The translations under genes and the position numbers were made by a program. Shown here one piece after another: positions 8,343 through 18,057 of a DNA stretch of 64,000 nucleotides (position 1 is its first letter; each line of letters opens with the position of its first letter). Where the stretch lies: contig NZ_CP041636.1 of NCBI RefSeq assembly GCF_007197755.1, positions 2,454,001 to 2,518,000 on the forward strand. The letters run 5' to 3'. Under the pieces are notes generated by a model that searched no databases, had not been told where the DNA came from, and saw nothing but the letters and a program-made list of their open reading frames with translations. This DNA is from Ferrovibrio terrae (lineage in GTDB: Bacteria > Pseudomonadota > Alphaproteobacteria > Ferrovibrionales > Ferrovibrionaceae).

Positions 8343-8738
8343 ATGGATGACAAGGATCGTTATGACGCCGGCATGAAGGTGCGGCGTGGCGTGCTGGGCG
8401 ATGCCCATGTTGATCGCTCGCTGACCAAGATCAGCGACTTCAACGGAGATTTCCAGAATTTCATCACCCGCTATGCCTGGGGCGAGGTCTGGACCGACAC
8501 CACGCTGGACCGCAAGACGCGTAGCTGCATGGTGCTGTCGACCATGATCGCGCTGAACCGTATCGACGAGTTCAAGCTGCATGTGAAGGCGGCCTTCAAT
8601 AACGGCCTGACCAAGGATGATATCCGCGCCGTGATCAAGCAGGCGGCCGTCTATTGCGGCGTGCCGGCGGGCAACAGCGCCACGCACTGGGCCGAGGAAG
8701 TCTTCGCCCAGATGGAAAAGGACGGCCACAAATTCTGA
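8343..8738 (+). CDS. pcaC: 4-carboxymuconolactone decarboxylase
   Basis: Small all-helical CMD-family enzyme (131 residues) that decarboxylates 4-carboxymuconolactone to the enol-lactone used by PcaD. Key stretches are YDAGMKVRRGVLGDAHVDRS, ITRYAWGEVW, KTRSMVLSTM-like segment (here RSCMVLSTMIALNR) and EFKLHVKAAFNNGLTKDDI. An AGGAGA site lies just before the ATG. Last gene of the operon; a strong terminator follows after 28 bases. pcaIJ and a dedicated pcaF are not in the window. Confidence 0.94.
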   Translation: MDDKDRYDAGMKVRRGVLGDAHVDRSLTKISDFNGDFQNFITRYAWGEVWTDTTLDRKTRSCMVLSTMIALNRIDEFKLHVKAAFNNGLTKDDIRAVIKQAAVYCGVPAGNSATHWAEEVFAQMEKDGHKF

Positions 8739-8766
8739 GCACGGCTCTTTCGCGGCGGCAGAAATG

Positions 8767-8796
8767 AAAACGGCGCCTTGCGGCGCCGTTTTTTTT
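8767..8796. terminator. Rho-independent terminator, likely bidirectional
   Basis: Stem AAAACGGCGCC / GGCGCCGTTTT with loop TTGC followed by eight T residues. It lies between pcaC and the convergent RNA helicase gene; the other strand also ends in a T run, so it can serve both. Confidence 0.9.
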
Positions 8797-8811
8797 ATTC
8801 AGTACGGGAAA

Positions 8812-10212
<1,401 letters not shown>

Positions 10213-10428
10213 AACAGAATCCTTAAAACAAAGCATACGACGGCGCGGGCGTGAATCGCCTACAGCGCAACGGTCGGACGCGGGGACCGATGAAACGCCC
10301 CGCGTGACCTGGGTCGTAATGAAAAGAGGCTGAAGGCGCTGGGCAGGACGAAAGAGCGGTTGGAGTGCTCCTCGTTCACGCGGCCCGGCGCGCAAGGTCA
10401 TCGCAACAGGATGTGCAATGACAGGCGC
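10213..10428 (-). other. Long 5' leader of the RNA helicase gene
   Basis: About 200 bases separate the predicted promoter from the helicase start. The region contains a perfect eight-base inverted repeat ACGCGGGG / CCCCGCGT (10278-10285 and 10298-10305). Long structured leaders are known for cold-induced and autoregulated RNA helicase genes; that role here is inference. Confidence 0.4.
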
Positions 10429-10457
10429 TATATGGAGACTGCAGCGTCCGCCGTCAA
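10429..10457 (-). promoter_or_regulatory. Sigma-70-type promoter for the RNA helicase gene
   Basis: On the minus strand, -35 TTGACG (10457-10452), a 17-base spacer, and -10 CATATA (10434-10429). TATAGC two bases further downstream is an alternative -10. It lies just after the end of the galactarolactone isomerase gene. Confidence 0.5.
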
Positions 10458-10477
10458 GCGAAATAGCCGGTAATGCG

Positions 10478-11329
10478 TCAGAAACCGTACAATTCTGACG
10501 GATTATCTACGAAAATCTTCTTCCGGTCGGCCTCGTTCGGCGCCCAGTCGAGCAGCAGGTCGAGCAGTTGCGACTCGTCCGGATAGCCGAACTTGTCAGC
10601 CTGGGCATGCGGGAAATTGGTCGCCCAGATCATGCGTTCGGGCGCGTGCTTCACCAGCGCCCTGGCCAGCGCGCCGACATCTTCGTAGTTCGGCTTGCCG
10701 TTCAGCGAGGTCTCGTACCAGCCAGCCAGCTTGACCCAGACATTGCCGGTATCGATCAGACGCAGCAGGCACCGGAAGGACGGGTGGTCGACGGGCACCG
10801 GATCGATGAACTTGCCGACATGGTCGATGATGATCCTGACCGGCAGGCGTTTGATCATCGCCTCATGCTCGGGCAGTTCGCGGCCATTCAGCTGCAGCAG
10901 CATGCTCCAGTTGTAGGGTTTGATGCGGGCGGCCATTTCTTCGGCGACATCCAGCTTCAGTGTACCGCCCAGCAGGTTCATCACGCGCAGACCTCGCGCG
11001 CCGGCCTTGGTCAGGCGGTCGAGCTCGGCATCCGTTACGCCGGGCTTCACCACCACCACGGCGCGGGCTTTGTCATGGCCCAGCGCAGCCGTCGAATCCA
11101 TCACCAGCCGGTTGTCGTCACCATAGGCATTGGCCTGCACGACGATGACGCGCCCGATGCCGAGCCAGTCCATCACCTGCCTGTATTCGGCAACACCGAC
11201 GGCCGGCGGTGTTGGCGTGTTGGGCAGGGTCTGATAGCGATCGTCATAGAAATGGATATGCGTATCGCAGGCGCCCTTGGGCAGTTGCAGCTTCGGCTTC
11301 GGGCCGGTGAAAACGCGGGTGTAGCTCAT
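10478..11329 (-). CDS. gli: D-galactarolactone isomerase-type amidohydrolase
   Basis: Metal-dependent TIM-barrel hydrolase of the amidohydrolase_2 family, 283 residues. It has the N-terminal CDTHIHFYDDRY (HxH), VVQANAYGDDN, the barrel segment RIIIDHVGKFID and WATNFPHAQ near the C-terminus. Family members include 2-pyrone-4,6-dicarboxylate hydrolase and the Agrobacterium D-galactarolactone isomerase, which interconverts galactaro-1,4- and -1,5-lactones. The assignment to Gli rests on the adjacent cycloisomerase, uronate dehydrogenase and keto-deoxyglucarate dehydratase, which form one pathway. The nearby pca operon makes a PDC hydrolase conceivable, but the gene is in the uronate operon. Confidence 0.72.
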   Translation of the reverse strand: MSYTRVFTGPKPKLQLPKGACDTHIHFYDDRYQTLPNTPTPPAVGVAEYRQVMDWLGIGRVIVVQANAYGDDNRLVMDSTAALGHDKARAVVVVKPGVTDAELDRLTKAGARGLRVMNLLGGTLKLDVAEEMAARIKPYNWSMLLQLNGRELPEHEAMIKRLPVRIIIDHVGKFIDPVPVDHPSFRCLLRLIDTGNVWVKLAGWYETSLNGKPNYEDVGALARALVKHAPERMIWATNFPHAQADKFGYPDESQLLDLLLDWAPNEADRKKIFVDNPSELYGF

Positions 11330-11352
11330 GACGATCCTCCAGATATTTTTTT

Positions 11353-12438
11353 TCAGGCGACGCGATAGCGCCGCAACGTCTCTTCGTCAGGTTTGAAGCC
11401 GATGCCCGGGGTATCGGGAATTGCGATGCGGCCATCCTGCGGCAGCGGGATATCGTGGCCGCAATACGCCTCGGGCTTCACATACATGTATTCGAACAGA
11501 CCCACCGCGGGCAGATGGGCGGCGAGTTGCAAGGTGGCCCAGTAGCCGGGGCCGAAATAGGGCGAATGCGGCATGACAGTGCGGCCCAGCGCGGCGGCGT
11601 GGGTCGTTGCCTTGATGAACTCGCTGATGCCGCCGACCTTGATCACGCTGGGCTGCGGGAAGGTCAGCGCGGCCGACAGCCGGGTGAACTCTACTGCCGT
11701 GCAGGCATTCTCGCCGGCCGAGAGCGCGACGCCGAAACGGCTCAGCGCCGTATGGGTGTCGTAATCTTCGGGCGGGAAAGTCGGTTCCTCCACCCAGTAG
11801 AGATCGAGCGCCTTCATCTTCGGCAGCATCGCCTCGGCCTCGGCCAGGCTCCAGGCGCAGTTCACATCGGTGGTCAGCCGCACATCAGGGCCTATCGCTG
11901 CGCGCGCCGCGGCGATCGGTTCGTAGGCGATTTCGTGCAGCTTGATGTCGCGGAAGCCTTCCGCCACTGCGCGTTTCGTCATCGCCGCGATCGGCTCGGC
12001 GCCGCCGTAGCGCACCAGGCTGGCATAAGCCGTGATCCCTTTACGCACCCGGCCGCCCAGATGCGTCGCCAGATTCCTGCCGGCGGCTTTCGCCGCCAGA
12101 TCCCACAGCGCGATATCGACACCCGAGATGGCAAAGATGGTGATGCCGTAGCGGCCCCAGATATGCAGGTCGTGCTGCAGCTTCAGCGTGAACGCGGCGA
12201 CATCGCTGATCTCCTGCCCGGTCACCAGCGGTGCGACGGTATCGCGGATCAGGGCGCCGACGGCAGAGGCGCAGCCATAGGCGAAAGCCTCGCCCCAGCC
12301 GACCAGACCTTCCTCGGTTTCGATACGCACCAGCAGAGTGTCGAATTCGGTCCAGCCGCGACGCTTGGCGCGCGGGCCATCATAGAGATCGCTAAACGGA
12401 ATTTTCAGCGTGACCGTATCGACGCTTTTGATGCGCAT
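11353..12438 (-). CDS. gci: D-galactarolactone cycloisomerase (enolase superfamily)
   Basis: Member of the mandelate racemase/muconate lactonizing subgroup, 361 residues. The capping domain is followed by a TIM barrel with FRDIKLHE (catalytic Lys/His region), the metal ligands Asp in TTDVNCAW, Glu in YWVEEPTFP and Glu in LSAGENACT, and a His-containing segment MPHSPYFGPG. Such enzymes open galactaro- or glucaro-lactones to 3-deoxy-2-keto-hexarate. Neighbours on both sides (Gli and Udh) support the specific role; without them it would be called only a mandelate racemase family protein. Confidence 0.78.
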   Translation of the reverse strand: MRIKSVDTVTLKIPFSDLYDGPRAKRRGWTEFDTLLVRIETEEGLVGWGEAFAYGCASAVGALIRDTVAPLVTGQEISDVAAFTLKLQHDLHIWGRYGITIFAISGVDIALWDLAAKAAGRNLATHLGGRVRKGITAYASLVRYGGAEPIAAMTKRAVAEGFRDIKLHEIAYEPIAAARAAIGPDVRLTTDVNCAWSLAEAEAMLPKMKALDLYWVEEPTFPPEDYDTHTALSRFGVALSAGENACTAVEFTRLSAALTFPQPSVIKVGGISEFIKATTHAAALGRTVMPHSPYFGPGYWATLQLAAHLPAVGLFEYMYVKPEAYCGHDIPLPQDGRIAIPDTPGIGFKPDEETLRRYRVA

Positions 12439-12445
12439 CGGAGGA

Positions 12446-13264
12446 TTACTGCTTCTTCAGCTTCTCGAGGTCGTTATTGAACTCGGCGCTGCAGAAGGGG
12501 GTGCCGCCCTGGAAATAATCGCCGACGGGATCCTTCGGCAGCTTCTTCTGTGCTTCCAGTGCCTCGGCCGCGAAGTCTTCCGATTTGCCGCCCGGCTTGT
12601 AGCCCAGCGACAGCGCATGGCTGTTGTCCCACCAGGCACGCTTGTTGTCCGACATGCCGTAGACGACCTCGTAGACCAGATCGGGCTTTTCCAGGCCGAG
12701 GCGAATCAGCTGCACCAGATCGTCGGGCCGCAGCCAGATCGCCAGCCGGCGTTCGTCCAGCGGCTTGTCGCCGAAATTGCCGATGCGGATCGAGAGCACG
12801 CCGATATCGTGCTTGTGGGCATAGAGCGAGCCGAGGCCCTCGCCGAACAGCTTGCTGAGGCCATAGCGGGTATCCGGCATCGGCACGGCTTCGATGCCGA
12901 TCTTGGTCGAGCGCGGATGGAAACCCATCACATGGTTCGAGGAGGCGAAGACGACGCGTTTGACGCCTTTTTTGCGGGCCGCCTCGAACAGGTTGTAACA
13001 GCCGATGATGTTGGCGTTCAGGATGGTTTCCCACGGGCCTTCGACCGAGAAGCCGCCGAGATGCACGATGCCGTCGATGCCCTCGCAGGCCTTCTCGATG
13101 GCGGCGGCATCGGCCAGGTCGGCCGGGATGAAGGTCTCGTCGCTGCGCAGATCAGCCGGGGCCTTCAGGTCGCTCAGGATCAGATCGGGATAGATCGGCT
13201 TGAGCAGCTGGCGCAGACGGGTCCCGACCCCGCCACTGGCACCGGTCAGCAGAACGCGCTTCAT
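12446..13264 (-). CDS. udh: NAD-dependent uronate dehydrogenase
   Basis: Extended short-chain dehydrogenase, 272 residues, oxidising galacturonate or glucuronate to the aldarolactone. The Rossmann motif is LLTGASGGVGTRLR; the catalytic pair is Tyr134 and Lys138 in YGLSKLFGE, with FASSNHVMGFHP as the serine strand and HLGGFSVEGPW as the substrate loop seen in Udh proteins. The length equals that of characterised Udh enzymes. Start ATG 13264 is preceded by GGAGGAAATGCC. Second gene of the gntR-side operon after kdgD. Confidence 0.87.
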   Translation of the reverse strand: MKRVLLTGASGGVGTRLRQLLKPIYPDLILSDLKAPADLRSDETFIPADLADAAAIEKACEGIDGIVHLGGFSVEGPWETILNANIIGCYNLFEAARKKGVKRVVFASSNHVMGFHPRSTKIGIEAVPMPDTRYGLSKLFGEGLGSLYAHKHDIGVLSIRIGNFGDKPLDERRLAIWLRPDDLVQLIRLGLEKPDLVYEVVYGMSDNKRAWWDNSHALSLGYKPGGKSEDFAAEALEAQKKLPKDPVGDYFQGGTPFCSAEFNNDLEKLKKQ

Positions 13265-13285
13265 GGCATTTCCTCCTTGCGGCCC

Positions 13286-14197
13286 TTACTGCGGGCCCAT
13301 CTTGTCGATCAGCGTCTTCAGCATTTTATGCTCTTCTTCGCTGCAGTCGACCAGCGGCGTGCGGACCGGGCCGGCGTCGTAGCCGACCAGACGGACACCC
13401 GCCTTGATGATGCTGACGGCATAACCCGGCCGGCGATTGCGAATTGCCGAATAGGGCATGAAGAAATCATCGAGAATTTTCGTCCAGGTTGCAGTGTCGT
13501 CGGCCGTAATCGCGCGGTAAAAATCCATCGCCGTCCTGGGGATGAAATTGAATACCGCCGAGGAATAGACCGGCACACCCATCGCCTTGTAGGGCGCGGC
13601 GAAGAACTCCGCCGTCGGAAGTCCGCCGAGGTAGCTGAAGCGGTCGCCCATCTTGCGCCGCACCGCCACCATCAGTTCCAGATCGCCGATACCGTCCTTG
13701 TAGCCGATCAGGTTCGGGCATTGCTCGGCCAGTCTCGCCAGATGGTCCGGACCCAGGCGGCAGACGCCGCGGTTATAGACGATCACGCCGATCTTGACGC
13801 TTTTGCAGATCGCAGCCACATGTCGGCTGATGCCCTCGGAATCGGCCTCGACCAGGTAGTGCGGCAAAACAAGAAGGCCGGCCGCACCGAGACGCTCGGC
13901 TTCCTGCGCGTATTGAATCGCCTGGCGTGTGCCGTAACCGGTGCCGGCGATGATCGGCACCTTGTCCTTGCAGGTCTCGACGGCGGTCTTGACCACGTCG
14001 CTGTATTCATCCGGTGCCAGTGAGAAAAACTCGCCGGTGCCGCCGCCGGCGAACAGTGCCGTGGCGCCATAGGGCGCCAACCATTCCAGGCGGCGGCGAT
14101 AACCCTTGGGCTCGAAATTGCCGGCGGTGTCGAAATCGGTCACGGGGAAGGAGAGCAGACCGGTCGAAATCGCGGCCTTAAGAGCATTGGGTTCCAT
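13286..14197 (-). CDS. kdgD: 5-dehydro-4-deoxyglucarate dehydratase
   Basis: DapA/NAL family aldolase-fold enzyme, 303 residues, that dehydrates and decarboxylates 5-dehydro-4-deoxyglucarate to 2,5-dioxopentanoate (alpha-ketoglutarate semialdehyde). The Schiff-base lysine is Lys167 in [28 protein letters not shown] and VIVYNRG are the expected substrate and tyrosine segments. It completes the oxidative uronate route with udh, gci and gli. The final oxidation to alpha-ketoglutarate would need a semialdehyde dehydrogenase; the one at 21028 is a candidate but is annotated by family as succinate-semialdehyde dehydrogenase. Confidence 0.88.
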   Translation of the reverse strand: MEPNALKAAISTGLLSFPVTDFDTAGNFEPKGYRRRLEWLAPYGATALFAGGGTGEFFSLAPDEYSDVVKTAVETCKDKVPIIAGTGYGTRQAIQYAQEAERLGAAGLLVLPHYLVEADSEGISRHVAAICKSVKIGVIVYNRGVCRLGPDHLARLAEQCPNLIGYKDGIGDLELMVAVRRKMGDRFSYLGGLPTAEFFAAPYKAMGVPVYSSAVFNFIPRTAMDFYRAITADDTATWTKILDDFFMPYSAIRNRRPGYAVSIIKAGVRLVGYDAGPVRTPLVDCSEEEHKMLKTLIDKMGPQ

Positions 14198-14225
14198 TAA
14201 TCACCTCTGTCGGAAAGTAAACGGA

Positions 14226-14948
14226 TCAGGCGCTGAGCGGCGGCTCCATGGCCTTGCGCAGCCGCTCGCGGCTGTTGCTCAGATGCAGCCGCATCGCGGA
14301 GCGGGCGGCATCGCTGTCCTGACGGGCAATCGCCTGGTAGATATCTTCATGTTCGCCGTTGACGCGGTTGAGATAGGCGGTGCGGTCATCGGCGAAGAAG
14401 CGGAAGGTCTGCACCCGGGCGCGCGGGATCATCAGCGCGCCGAGATAGCCGAACAGATGGGTGAAATGCATGTTGCCGGTGGCTTCGGCGATGGTCTGGT
14501 GGAAATCCAGATCCGGCGCGACGGCATCCTCGGAGGCCGCAATAGCCGCCGCCATGCGGTCGAGCGCACCGCGCATGGCTTCCAGATGCTCGGGCTTGCG
14601 CCGCTGCGCTGCCAATGCTGCGGCCTCGGCCTCCAGGCCGATGCGCAGTTCCAGCACATTGATCACTTCCTTGATCAGGTCGAGGCTGTTTTCGTCGATA
14701 CGGAAGGGCTGGTTAGCGGCTGCGGCCAGCACAAAGGCGCCGACACCCTGCTGGGTCGCGACCAGGCCGGCGGCGCGCAGGCTGGAGATCGCCTCGCGAA
14801 CCACGGTGCGGCTGACGCCATACTGCTCGATCAGCTCCTGTTCGCTCGGCAGCTTGTCGCCGGGCTTCAGGGTGCCCTTCACAATCCGCTCGGTCAGCGT
14901 CTTGGTCAGCTGCGAGGTCAGGGTTTCGCGTCGGCGCAGTGCCGTCAC
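14226..14948 (-). CDS. GntR/FadR family regulator of uronate genes
   Basis: Regulator of 240 residues. The N-terminal wHTH contains LKPGDKLPSEQELIEQYGVS and VVREAISSLRAAGLV; the all-helical FCD domain contains DLDFHQTIAEATGN. GTG at 14946-14948 is chosen because AGGAGG lies eight bases upstream; a TTG two codons earlier is only two bases from that site. The gene heads the kdgD-udh-gci-gli run and is divergent from the TRAP transporter, so it probably represses both and itself, with an aldarate or uronate as inducer. Confidence 0.87.
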   Translation of the reverse strand: MTALRRRETLTSQLTKTLTERIVKGTLKPGDKLPSEQELIEQYGVSRTVVREAISSLRAAGLVATQQGVGAFVLAAAANQPFRIDENSLDLIKEVINVLELRIGLEAEAAALAAQRRKPEHLEAMRGALDRMAAAIAASEDAVAPDLDFHQTIAEATGNMHFTHLFGYLGALMIPRARVQTFRFFADDRTAYLNRVNGEHEDIYQAIARQDSDAARSAMRLHLSNSRERLRKAMEPPLSA

Positions 14949-14993
14949 AGGCAAATCCTCCTAAGTCAGAGGGGAGGAATATCACTCTTCTGC

Positions 14994-15004
14994 TTGTATG
15001 ACAA
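14994..15004. promoter_or_regulatory. FadR-type GntR operator, copy 1
   Basis: TTGTATGACAA matches the FadR-subfamily consensus TNGTNNNACNA exactly and lies 46 bases upstream of the regulator start, fitting autoregulation. Confidence 0.6.
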
Positions 15005-15134
15005 CCTACAGGTATCTGATTTTGGGGCAGGTCAGCCGAGGCGGTACAGGGCGCAGAAAAAACCCGTAAACCAATGCTTACATAGAGACTTATCCACAGG
15101 TTTAGTAAAATTTGGTTTGGGGCCACGATCGCCG

Positions 15135-15169
15135 TTGACTTGAAATTATGGAAATGTTGTATGATGACA
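15135..15169 (+). promoter_or_regulatory. TRAP operon promoter with GntR-like site, copy 2
   Basis: Possible -35 TTGACT (15135-15140) and -10 TATGAT (15160-15165, spacing 19) or TGTATG (15158-15163, spacing 17). The sequence TTGTATGATGACA (15157-15169) repeats the first eight bases of copy 1 and covers the -10, as expected for a repressor site. The second half-site is imperfect. Confidence 0.5.
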
Positions 15170-15233
15170 CGACGACTAACCTGCGTCGTGAACGGGCCGG
15201 CGTAAAGCTGTCCTGATAGGGAGGAGACTAAAA

Positions 15234-16214
15234 ATGAAGACTCGTAGCATGGCCCGCGCTCTGCTCGGGCTGGCCGTTGTGGCCGGTTTTGCCGGCGCGG
15301 CTTCGGCCAAGGAATTCCGCTCCTCGGACGTGCATCCGATGGACTATCCGACCGTGACCGCGGTCGTGCAGATGGGCAAGCTGATCAACGAGCGCACCAA
15401 CGGCAAGCACAGCGTGAAGGTGTTCGGCCAGAGCGCGCTCGGCTCGGAAAAGGACACGATCGAGCAGACCAAGCTCGGCGCGCTCGACATGGTGCGGGTG
15501 AATATCTCCGCGTTCAACAACATCGCCCCGGAAACCGTCGTCCCGGCGCTGCCTTTCGTGTTCAAGTCGACCGAACACATGCGCCGCGTTCTGGATGGCC
15601 CGGTTGGCGAGGACATTCTGAAGGCGCTCGAGCCGCAGGGCTTCATCGGCCTGGCATTCTATGACAGCGGCGCGCGCAGTTTCTACACCACCAAGAAGCC
15701 GATCAAGACCGTGGCCGACATGAAGGGCATGAAAGTCCGCGTGCAGCAATCCGACATGTGGGTTGCGATGATGCAGGCGCTGGGTGCCAACGCTACACCG
15801 CTGCCTTATGCCGAAGTCTATACCGCGCTGAAGACTGGCGTGGTGGATGCGGCCGAAAACAACTGGCCGTCCTACGACAGCTCGCGGCATTACGAGGTGG
15901 CAAAGTTCTACAGCCGCACCGAACATTCGCTGGCGCCGGAGCTGCTGGTCTTCTCGAAGCGGGTCTGGGATGGCCTGCCGAAGGACGAGCAGGAGATCAT
16001 CCGCAAGGCAGCGAAGGAATCGGTACCCTTCATGCGCAAGCAGTGGGATGATCGCGAAACGGCATCGCGCAAGACGGTCGAAGGCGGCGGTGCGCAGGTC
16101 ATCAGTGATATCGACAAGAAGTCGTTCCAGTCTGCAATGCAGCCGGTTTACGACAAGTTCGCCGGTGATGCGAAACTGAAGGCGCTGGTCAAGCGCATCC
16201 AGGACACCAACTAA
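15234..16214 (+). CDS. TRAP transporter substrate-binding protein (DctP family)
   Basis: Periplasmic binding protein of 326 residues with a signal peptide (MKTRSMARALLGLAVVAGFAGAASA, cut before KEFRSSDV; given in parts it has Lys-Arg, a hydrophobic core and AxA). The conserved arginine for carboxylate binding is in MKGMKVRVQQSDM, followed by YAEVYTALKTGVVDAAENNWPS. Together with the two membrane subunits it would import an acidic sugar; the adjacent oxidative uronate operon makes glucuronate or galacturonate the likely ligand. AGGGAGGAG precedes the start. Confidence 0.92.
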   Translation: MKTRSMARALLGLAVVAGFAGAASAKEFRSSDVHPMDYPTVTAVVQMGKLINERTNGKHSVKVFGQSALGSEKDTIEQTKLGALDMVRVNISAFNNIAPETVVPALPFVFKSTEHMRRVLDGPVGEDILKALEPQGFIGLAFYDSGARSFYTTKKPIKTVADMKGMKVRVQQSDMWVAMMQALGANATPLPYAEVYTALKTGVVDAAENNWPSYDSSRHYEVAKFYSRTEHSLAPELLVFSKRVWDGLPKDEQEIIRKAAKESVPFMRKQWDDRETASRKTVEGGGAQVISDIDKKSFQSAMQPVYDKFAGDAKLKALVKRIQDTN

Positions 16215-16252
16215 GTCGTATCAGAACGCTTAAAACAAAGCCGGGAGTATCC

Positions 16253-16753
16253 ATGCTGCGTTGGTTAACCCCCATCAATGCCTGGATATCCCGGCTTTGC
16301 ATGTATGTGGCGGTGGCGGGCCTGCTGGGCATCGTCACCGTCGTCACCTACCAGGTGTTTGGGCGCTATGTGCTGAACGACACGCCCACCTGGGCGGAAA
16401 GCCTGGCGCTTGTCTTCGTGCTCTACGTGACGATGTTCGGCGCTGCCGTCGGCGTGCGCGATGCTGGCCATATCGGCCTGGAATCCATCCTGGTGATGGT
16501 GATGCCAGAGCGACACCGCATCTGGTTTGAAATCCTGATCCATGTGCTGGTCGGCATCTTTGGCATGGTCATGGGCTGGAATGCCTGGGTGCTGGCAGAA
16601 TCGGTCATGCCCTACAAGATCCCCAACCTCGGTCTCTCCGAGGGTCTCAACCATATTCCGCTCGCGATGGCCGGCGTGCTGATCACGCTATTCTCGCTCG
16701 AGCACATCCTGGCCCTGATCGCGGGCAAAGAGGTTCGTCCGTCATGGCACTAA
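16253..16753 (+). CDS. TRAP transporter small permease (DctQ family)
   Basis: Inner-membrane subunit of 166 residues with four predicted transmembrane helices, including VAVAGLLGIVTVVTYQVFGRY and LALVFVLYVTMFGAAVGV. The pattern DTPTWAESLALVF is typical of DctQ. It overlaps the large permease gene by ten bases, which suggests coupled translation. Confidence 0.9.
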   Translation: MLRWLTPINAWISRLCMYVAVAGLLGIVTVVTYQVFGRYVLNDTPTWAESLALVFVLYVTMFGAAVGVRDAGHIGLESILVMVMPERHRIWFEILIHVLVGIFGMVMGWNAWVLAESVMPYKIPNLGLSEGLNHIPLAMAGVLITLFSLEHILALIAGKEVRPSWH

Positions 16754-18036
16754 CCATTCTGGGGCTCAGCTTCTTCGGGTTCCTCGTTCTAGGCGTTCCC
16801 GTCGCTTTCGCCATCGGCCTCTCGGCCATCGCGACCATCGTTTATGAGGGCCTGCCGCTGGCCGTGGTGTTCCAGCGCATGTCGGCTGGCATGAACATCT
16901 TCTCCTTCCTGGCGATCCCGTTCTTCATCTTCGCCGGCGAACTGATGCTCTACGGCGGTGTCGCCGACCGCATCGTGAAATTCGCCAAGGACCTGGTGGG
17001 CCATATCCGCGGCGGACTTGGCATGTCGAATGTCGTGGCCTGCACGCTGTTTGGCGGCGTGTCGGGCTCGCCGGTGGCCGACGTTTCTGCCATGGGCGCC
17101 GTGATGATCCCGATGATGAAGAAGGAGGGGTATGACGCCGACTACGCGGTGAACGTCACCACGCATGCCTCGCTGGTCGGCGCGCTGATGCCCACCAGCC
17201 ACAACATGATCATCTATTCACTGGCCGCCGGCGGAAAAGTATCCATCGCGGCACTGATCGCCGCTGGTCTGATCCCGGCCGCGCTGCTGACGCTCTGCAT
17301 GCTGGTGGCCGCCTATCTGGTGGCGATCCGCCGCGGCTATCCGGCTGGCACCTTCCCGGGCTGGCATGTGGTGCTGCGTTCGGGTGCCGCAGCCCTGCCG
17401 GGGCTGTTCGTGGTGGTCATCATCATCACCGGCATTCTCACCGGCGTGTTTACCGCCACCGAATCCGCGGCGATTGCCGTGGTCTATTCGATCCTGTTGG
17501 CGACGCTGCTCTACAAGTCGCTGACCATGCGCCAGCTGATCAAGGCCGCCGCCAAGGCGGTGAAGACCACCGGCATCGTGCTGCTGCTGATCGGCGTGTC
17601 GAACACCTTCGGCTATCTGATCAGCCTCTACAGTGTTGCCGAACTGACCGGCAAGGCGCTGGAAAGCATCACCACCAATCCGTGGATGATGTTCTTTCTG
17701 GTCAACCTGATCCTGTTCGTGCTTGGCACCTTCCTCGACATGGCCGCGACGATCCTGATCTGCACGCCGATCTTCCTGCCGATCTGCATGCAATACGGCA
17801 TGGGCCCGGTGCAATTCGGCATGCTGATGCTGATCAACTGCGCACTGGGCCTGAATACCCCGCCGGTTGGCACCACGCAGTTTGTCGGCTGCGCCATTGG
17901 CGAGGTCTCGATCGGGCATGTGATGAAAACGATCTGGCCCTTCTATGGCGCGCTGATCGCGGCGCTGTTCCTGGTCACGTATGTGCCGCAGTTCTCGCTG
18001 TTCTTGCCGAATCTCCTTCTGGGCCCCACGCATTAA
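16744..18036 (+). CDS. TRAP transporter large permease (DctM family)
   Basis: Channel-forming subunit of 430 residues, usual length, with about 12 hydrophobic segments. Diagnostic stretches are LFGGVSGSPVADVSAMGAVMIP, FTATESAAIAVVYS and ALGLNTPPVGTTQFVGCAIG. Uses the sodium gradient with the periplasmic protein. A seven-base inverted repeat CACAAAA-G-TTTTGTG follows the stop but lacks a T run. Confidence 0.93.
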   Translation: MALTILGLSFFGFLVLGVPVAFAIGLSAIATIVYEGLPLAVVFQRMSAGMNIFSFLAIPFFIFAGELMLYGGVADRIVKFAKDLVGHIRGGLGMSNVVACTLFGGVSGSPVADVSAMGAVMIPMMKKEGYDADYAVNVTTHASLVGALMPTSHNMIIYSLAAGGKVSIAALIAAGLIPAALLTLCMLVAAYLVAIRRGYPAGTFPGWHVVLRSGAAALPGLFVVVIIITGILTGVFTATESAAIAVVYSILLATLLYKSLTMRQLIKAAAKAVKTTGIVLLLIGVSNTFGYLISLYSVAELTGKALESITTNPWMMFFLVNLILFVLGTFLDMAATILICTPIFLPICMQYGMGPVQFGMLMLINCALGLNTPPVGTTQFVGCAIGEVSIGHVMKTIWPFYGALIAALFLVTYVPQFSLFLPNLLLGPTH

Positions 18037-18057
18037 CACAAAAGTTTTGTGAAAGGC

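Noticed and set aside
10236-10401. N-terminal extension of the RNA helicase up to 10401
   Set aside because: The extra residues do not resemble helicase N-termini and the frame runs through the predicted leader; it is open only because of base composition.
15090-15098. Perfect DnaA box TTATCCACA in the gntR-TRAP intergenic region
   Set aside because: Only one copy, with no AT-rich unwinding element or replication genes nearby. About one chance match per 130 kb of single-strand reading is expected, so it does not mark an origin.
18039-18053. CACAAAA-G-TTTTGTG inverted repeat after the TRAP large permease gene
   Set aside because: One-base centre and no following T run, so not a usable terminator hairpin; kept only as a note.
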